This document shows positions 59,832 through 64,000 of a DNA stretch of 64,000 nt, one piece after another; position 1 is the first letter of the stretch, and each line of letters begins with the position of its first letter. The position numbers were made by a program, and so were the translations under genes. The notes beneath the pieces are model-generated. The model was not told the origin of the DNA, made no database searches, and worked only from the letters and a program-made list of their open reading frames with translations. Origin of the DNA: Nosema muscidifuracis. Lineage: Eukaryota; Microsporidia; Nosematidae. Location of the stretch: assembly GCA_028335825.1 (NCBI GenBank), contig JAIOKI010000022.1, positions 62,001-126,000 of the forward strand. Reading direction: 5' to 3'.

Positions 59832-59989
59832 TGTTATATTATTAAACCCAAATTATGTTAAGCAGTGTTGTATGAAGAGTAATTACTAGAAAACATATTT
59901 TATTTTAGGGGTTACTCTTTATGTAACAATGGTAATAAATTAAGCCATGACGTCACCAAGTTACTTGATCCCAACAAGCAGTAATAACA
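59832..59989 (+). repeat. Probable 3' LTR of the fossil element
   Basis: Begins TGTTATATTATTAAACCC and ends GCAGTAATAACA, with TGTTA/TAACA as inverted ends. It follows the integrase-like remnant with a purine-rich GGATGAGGA just before, as expected for a polypurine tract and 3' LTR. Confidence 0.5.
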
Positions 59990-60053
59990 AATCTTTTTAA
60001 CCAAATGTATAATTTTATTTAACAAACTAGATAAAACATATTAAATTATTTAT

Positions 60054-61811
60054 TTAATTAATTAAAATATTGTTTTTATATAAATTGATCATAATATGGA
60101 TAGCTATTTTGTATAAAAAGATTAATAAGTCTTCATCTTTTTCTAAATAATTTCTTAATTCCTTTTCACTTAAAAATGTTTCTCTAGCTCCATAATTATA
60201 TTCAGAAAAAGGATACATCATTCCTAAAAGAATTTTAAATTCATTCACTCGGATTTTTTTATTCTCTAATTCATTTATTAAGTGAAATAAATAATCAAAA
60301 AAATCGAATTTAAAATTTAGTCTATGTGTTACCACATTAAAAGAAAAGTTTACCAGTAAGAATTTCATGGAATCCTTAAACTCTTCTAAGTTCTTAATGT
60401 TCGTATTCTTATGATATTTAAAAAAAAAAAGAAGAACTGTCAACTGTCTATATTTTGAATGATTGTTATCTATACCCAGAATATATAAATAGTAATGAAA
60501 TATTAAGAATTTAAATGAGTTTTTTTCTAGTTTAGATATCTTGTCATATAAAAATGTTTCGAGGGCTTTTAAATTATCCTCTGTGCAAAAAAGCTTGTAT
60601 TTTTTAACATACTGCATGTTAATATTAATATTTTTATAATCTTTATATGGGTGTTTGATGTTCATACTATAAATTTCCTCATTATAAATCTTATCAATCA
60701 TCTTATAATTATTTTCATTACGTAAATTTTGATATTCTTTTGAAGAATATTTTAATTTAAAATTTACTGACTCAATATAATTAAATATATATTGTAAATT
60801 ATCATTAATCTTTTCTAAATCTAAACAATTAATAGATAAGGTTTTATGTGGAATACTAAATTCTTTATCTGAATTATCTAAACAAGTATTAATAATTATA
60901 ATTAAATATTCTGAATATTTAAACAATATTTTGGTATATTTGGCTCGACTAAAATCTCTTTTGAGTTTAGGTATTTCCTTAAGATAGTTTTCTAAAGCAT
61001 CGTTCAAATTTAAATTAGACTTCCATAATTCATCTTTTGTATAAAAACTTAGCGATCCGTTAATTGAAAAAATATCTTTTTTGGATTTATTTTGAAAATA
61101 TAAATCATTTAAATTTGAAGGACTGTCTTCTTTAAATAATTTCTTATTGTTTTCTTCTTCATTTTTAGTCGTATGTTTACGCTTAAGATTTTCCCCTTTA
61201 ATTTCAAGATCTTTATTATTTAAAGGACTGTCTTCTTTCAAAATTTTTTTATCATTTTCTTCTTTATTTTTAGTCGTATTTTTACGCTTAAGATTTTTCT
61301 TCTTAATTTCAAGATCTTTATTATTTGAAAAAATTTCTTCTTTAGAAAGTTTTTTATCTTCTTTATTTTTTAATTTAATTTCGTCATCATTAATCAATTC
61401 TTGATTTAAATTTTGATTAATATCCGACTTTTTTCTACTCTCCAAATATTCTTTTGAATGATGCATTAAGTGCGGATTTATATGTTGTAAGTTTTCATCA
61501 GAATATTCATCATACCACATGCTGGTATCAGATTTATATTTTGATAAAAGATCTGTTCCTTCAGAAAATTCATCATAAAAATATGAAATATTTTCAAATT
61601 CATCTGCATCTTCATTTTTATAAAATTCATTTATTTCATCCAAAATATTTTGATTATTTGAATTCATAATATCTTCTGAAGAACAAGTAATAGAATTGTA
61701 ACTAGAAAAAATATCATTAGTATTGTCTATACTTTGTAATATGAAATTATCGATATCTTCTGTAATTTGTAAACTATTTAAAACGTATCGAGTAATCAAT
61801 AAAAATAACAT
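60054..61811 (-). CDS. Secreted hypothetical protein with basic repeats, 585 aa
   Basis: Starts MLFLLITRYVLNSLQITED, a likely signal peptide. Residues 20-110 are acidic (YDEFSEGTDLLSK, NEFYKNEDADEFENISYF). About 145-235 hold a 33-35-residue unit repeated two to three times (NKDLEIKKKNLKRKNTTKNK and NKDLEIKGENLKRKHTTKNE), whose KRKx stretches resemble nuclear localisation signals. The last 330 residues are globular and helical (EYLIIIINTCLDNSDKEFSI, FLIFHYYLYILGIDNNHSKY). The frame is intact although surrounded by element relics. CTCCCCTAC lies before the ATG. A host-nucleus effector role is inference only; no family is recognised. Confidence 0.75.
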   Translation of the reverse strand: MLFLLITRYVLNSLQITEDIDNFILQSIDNTNDIFSSYNSITCSSEDIMNSNNQNILDEINEFYKNEDADEFENISYFYDEFSEGTDLLSKYKSDTSMWYDEYSDENLQHINPHLMHHSKEYLESRKKSDINQNLNQELINDDEIKLKNKEDKKLSKEEIFSNNKDLEIKKKNLKRKNTTKNKEENDKKILKEDSPLNNKDLEIKGENLKRKHTTKNEEENNKKLFKEDSPSNLNDLYFQNKSKKDIFSINGSLSFYTKDELWKSNLNLNDALENYLKEIPKLKRDFSRAKYTKILFKYSEYLIIIINTCLDNSDKEFSIPHKTLSINCLDLEKINDNLQYIFNYIESVNFKLKYSSKEYQNLRNENNYKMIDKIYNEEIYSMNIKHPYKDYKNININMQYVKKYKLFCTEDNLKALETFLYDKISKLEKNSFKFLIFHYYLYILGIDNNHSKYRQLTVLLFFFKYHKNTNIKNLEEFKDSMKFLLVNFSFNVVTHRLNFKFDFFDYLFHLINELENKKIRVNEFKILLGMMYPFSEYNYGARETFLSEKELRNYLEKDEDLLIFLYKIAIHIMINLYKNNILIN

Positions 61812-62350
61812 GTAGGGGAGAAAAAAATAGAAGTTAATATTTATATATTATTTCTACATCAAATCAAAACTTTTTTATATATTAAAATAATTATAACATT
61901 TTTGACAGGAAATATGTATAAATTTATTTTAATTTAGTTAAATATTTTATTTTTATGACGTAAAACATATAAATAAATATTTTATTTTTATGACGTAAAA
62001 CATATAAATAAATATTTTATTTATATGACGTAAATCATACAAATAAAAATTTTGATTATTTAATCAAAAATAAAGCATTTTATTTTAGATTATATTTTCA
62101 TCAGTAATAATAAAAGAATACATATACATCTGAAACGTATTTATTGACGAATATTTAAATCGATTTATACTTTCTATTTTTTAATTTTAAATTATTTTCA
62201 ATAATAACAATGACAAAAATAAAATTTTTTATAGCAGATACTTTTACTGAGAAAATTATATTGTAAAATCTTCAAAAAAATATTATCTAATAGTATAATT
62301 TTTCAATAATAGTTTAATTTTATTGAGTTTTAATATTAATTTAGTTATTA
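61812..62350. repeat. Spacer with TTTTATGACGTAAAACATAT repeats
   Basis: Three copies of a 34-base unit (ATTTTATTTTTATGACGTAA, AACATATAAATAA) at 61945-62045, then unique AT-rich sequence. The TGACGTAA core is CRE-like but there is no other evidence of function. Confidence 0.7.
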
Positions 62351-62383
62351 TAAATAACAAGGATTAAAAATGGGGGCTGTTTC

Positions 62384-62995
62384 TTTTTACTCCTTATTTT
62401 TCGAAAAAAAATAAATAATTCTATATCCTTTAAATGAAAAAAAAATTGAATTTAAAAAATATAATTTATGATTAAATTCTGATAATGGTTCTATTAAAAC
62501 AAAATTTCAATGTTCAGTTGTTATTTTATGCGTGACAAAAAATGTTTAAATGATGCCAATTACTTAAAAAAAATTATTTTTATAATTCACACCTAAGTAA
62601 ACTTCTTGTATTATTTATGAATGGTGCAAATTTACAAGTAGAAAAAAAATTAAATGTTGACACATTAGTGATAACAAAATGATATTTTCGTTATCAATAA
62701 ATTAGTTTCCTACTTCATTTACATCAAATTAGCGATGAAGGATGTATCGTTTAAATAGATGAAACTATTTGATAAAAACAAATAATATCGAAATAGATTT
62801 CTTGAGTATCAATGTTGGTTATTGGAAGGTATATCAAGAGGCATTAATATACATTTTCGAAGATAGTTCGCGGAATACGTTGATTGATATAATTTTTAAA
62901 AAATTGCACTTGTGAAACCTTTGATTATCAATAAATTTTGTAATATTATAATTTTAAGTCATTTATTTTTTTCGAAAAATAAGGAGTAAAAAATT
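62384..62995 (+). mobile_element. Degenerate DNA transposon with inverted repeats, ISXO2/Merlin-like
   Basis: Inverted repeats of about 33 bases bound the unit: TTTTTACTCCTTATTTTTCG plus AAAAAAAATAAAT at 62384-62416, and its reverse complement (one base shorter) at 62961-62992. Between them, around 62735-62910, a forward reading gives DEGCIV, IDET, DKNK, YRNRFLEYQCWLLEGISRGI, and, one frame over, EDSSRNTLIDIIFKK. That is close to the ISXO2-type DDE profile (iveIDE.....kyrgR....WvfGgieRg). Stops and a shift make it inactive. The interior is shorter than a full transposase gene. Inner ends CTCC...GGAG are flanked by TA, as in mariner, so the class is ambiguous between Merlin and mariner. Two G bases on the left side could extend a Merlin-type end. 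Confidence 0.6.
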
Positions 62996-63420
62996 TTAAC
63001 CAAATAATATGATATGATTAATAAAAAACAACAAATTGTTGATAAAACGATTTATCATAATATATATTATTGACATTTTTATAAATAATCATAAATTTAC
63101 AGATTTAAGTTTAATTAAAATAAGATTTATTTTGACTATATTTTCTCTCTATTAATTGAATAAGACAAATATTATGCCGGCCTTGTGAATTCCTCTTCTC
63201 AAGTAGCTTTATCTACTACACAGTAATCTTAAGCACTCTGAATTGTACAAAGGAATTTATACAATTTTATTTAATTATACTTTTTTGTAATTTCTTAAAT
63301 TTATAGATATCAGCATACTTTTCTCTCAGAAAAGGTTGTATTTTTGATAAATTTTGTTATTTTCTGCTTCAGTTCTTATGATCGCATTTCTTTTTAGATA
63401 TTTTTCGATGATTGAAAATT
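62996..63420. other. Unassigned sequence right of the DNA transposon
   Basis: No gene. 63170-63260 is markedly less A+T-rich (TATGCCGGCCTTGTGAATTC, CTACTACACAGTAATCTTAA) and may be the untranslated leader or terminal repeat of the coding relic that follows; unproven. Confidence 0.4.
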
Positions 63421-64000
63421 TATGGGTAAAAAAGAAGAAAAGATAACTGAAATAAAAATTTTAAAAACAACTACATAGCTCCGGATCAAATAAAAGACAA
63501 ACTAGACAAAGATTCACCTATAAAAGATGAGAGAGTGCCCAGAACTTTGAACAATCTATCAGCACTAGCTGCTATGATATCCGAAGTGCAGACCTACCAA
63601 ACAATCTTGAGCAAATGGAAATAAATGCCAAGAAGTGGATGGTAAAAAGTAAAGCAGTTTTATTGTGAAAAATTTAGCGACAAAATATTTGAAATGAAAA
63701 TTAATAATCGAGCACAGAAGGTACTCATTAATGAAGCAAATAACCTCACTAGAGTAGGAAAATATAAGGAAAAATTCACATTAAGAGAATGAAGACTCTA
63801 GACGAGATAGCAAGACAAGATAAACTAGACAAACATTTTAAGAATAAATGGCTTAAACTGAAGGATAAAGAGTTGACGAGGCAAAAATAACACGGAAGGT
63901 ATGCTCGCTAAAAGTAGATGTAGAAATACTAGAGTTATTAATTAATTCGTTCGGGAGTTTTTTACTGTATAATACCGTAAAAAAGTATGGCGGATATAAA
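63421..64000 (+). mobile_element. Degenerate mobile-element coding relic at the right edge
   Basis: A stretch with protein-like composition unlike the AT-rich spacers, similar in style to known Nosema retroelement ORFs and cut off by the window end. It is broken repeatedly and old. It has no recognisable domain, so I cannot tell a non-LTR (LINE) from an LTR element; LINE is slightly favoured. Orientation is inferred from the longer open segments on the plus strand. Confidence 0.45.

Larger units (their letters stand above)
57051..59989 (+). mobile_element. Fossil Ty3/gypsy-like LTR retrotransposon (broken)
   Basis: A degenerate element of LTR-retrotransposon type, with the left boundary uncertain. 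Recognisable parts are a Gag zinc-knuckle-like stretch near 58400-58465, an integrase zinc-binding-like stretch near 59000-59100, further integrase-like sequence to about 59800, and a probable 3' LTR of about 158 bases (59832-59989) with TGTTA/TAACA ends. The region where protease and reverse transcriptase would be expected is missing or unrecognisable, and a copy of a host acidic gene lies there. No matching 5' LTR was seen. It is broken many times over and looks old. Higher G+C than the host spacers marks the region. Confidence 0.65.

Noticed and set aside
61945-62045. TGACGTAA repeats as cAMP-response elements
   Set aside because: A three-copy AT-rich tandem repeat with no gene starting to its right; the resemblance is probably fortuitous.
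1-64000. CRISPR arrays, bacterial operons, phage
   Set aside because: No regularly spaced direct repeats with unique spacers, no ribosome binding sites, and all recognised genes are eukaryotic.

Overview
The window looks like nuclear DNA of a microsporidian, most likely of the Nosema/Vairimorpha type. The evidence is very high A+T content, intron-less and often shortened eukaryotic genes, low-complexity Asn/Lys/Asp inserts in conserved proteins, and a C-rich motif (CCC or CCCC, on the coding strand) a few bases before most start codons, which is a known microsporidian promoter signature. About 35 protein genes are supported. The species call is inference.

Layout. 1-8.4 kb: 3' part of an RFC clamp-loader subunit, a helical protein, a Bud20/ZNF593-type zinc-finger protein, a membrane J-domain-like protein with an altered HPD motif, a short O-mannosyltransferase, a degenerate tRNA-Glu-like sequence, a small basic protein and a Sec20-like tail-anchored protein. 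8.4-13 kb: a gene-poor stretch with an isolated GATA factor and a LINE relic. 13-21 kb: RRM protein, SOF1, a small basic protein, isopentenyl-diphosphate isomerase, a possible ERG28, an Nnf1-like kinetochore protein and a disrupted lipin. 21-30.6 kb: two secreted proteins, a RanBP1-domain protein, two orphans and ER Hsp70 (BiP). 32-48.9 kb: coiled-coil protein, a POT1-like telomere protein, an acidic micro-protein, a gene with triplicated promoter/start, proteasome beta-3, a P5A (Spf1-type) ATPase, two orphans and a Sec1/Munc18 protein. 49-56.6 kb: two glutathione-peroxidase-like genes, an L-type lectin, and a tandem pair of secreted proteins with an apparent Skp1/BTB (POZ)-like fold followed by leucine-rich repeats. 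56.7-64 kb: a mobile-element graveyard (Ty3/gypsy-like LTR relic carrying a copy of the acidic micro-protein gene, an ISXO2/Merlin-like DNA transposon relic with inverted repeats, another coding relic at the right edge) around one intact secreted orphan gene.

Themes. Much of the recognisable content is core secretory-pathway biology: BiP, O-mannosylation, Spf1, Sec20-like SNARE, Sec1, and a cargo lectin with a KKEI tail. It sits beside several lineage-specific secreted proteins that could act in the host cell. Almost every long spacer is built from its own private tandem repeat, and at several genes the repeat unit carries the CCC promoter element, in one case also the start codon.

Limits: all homology is recognised by eye. 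No alignment, structure prediction or expression data were available. Reading-frame breaks in host genes may be assembly errors.
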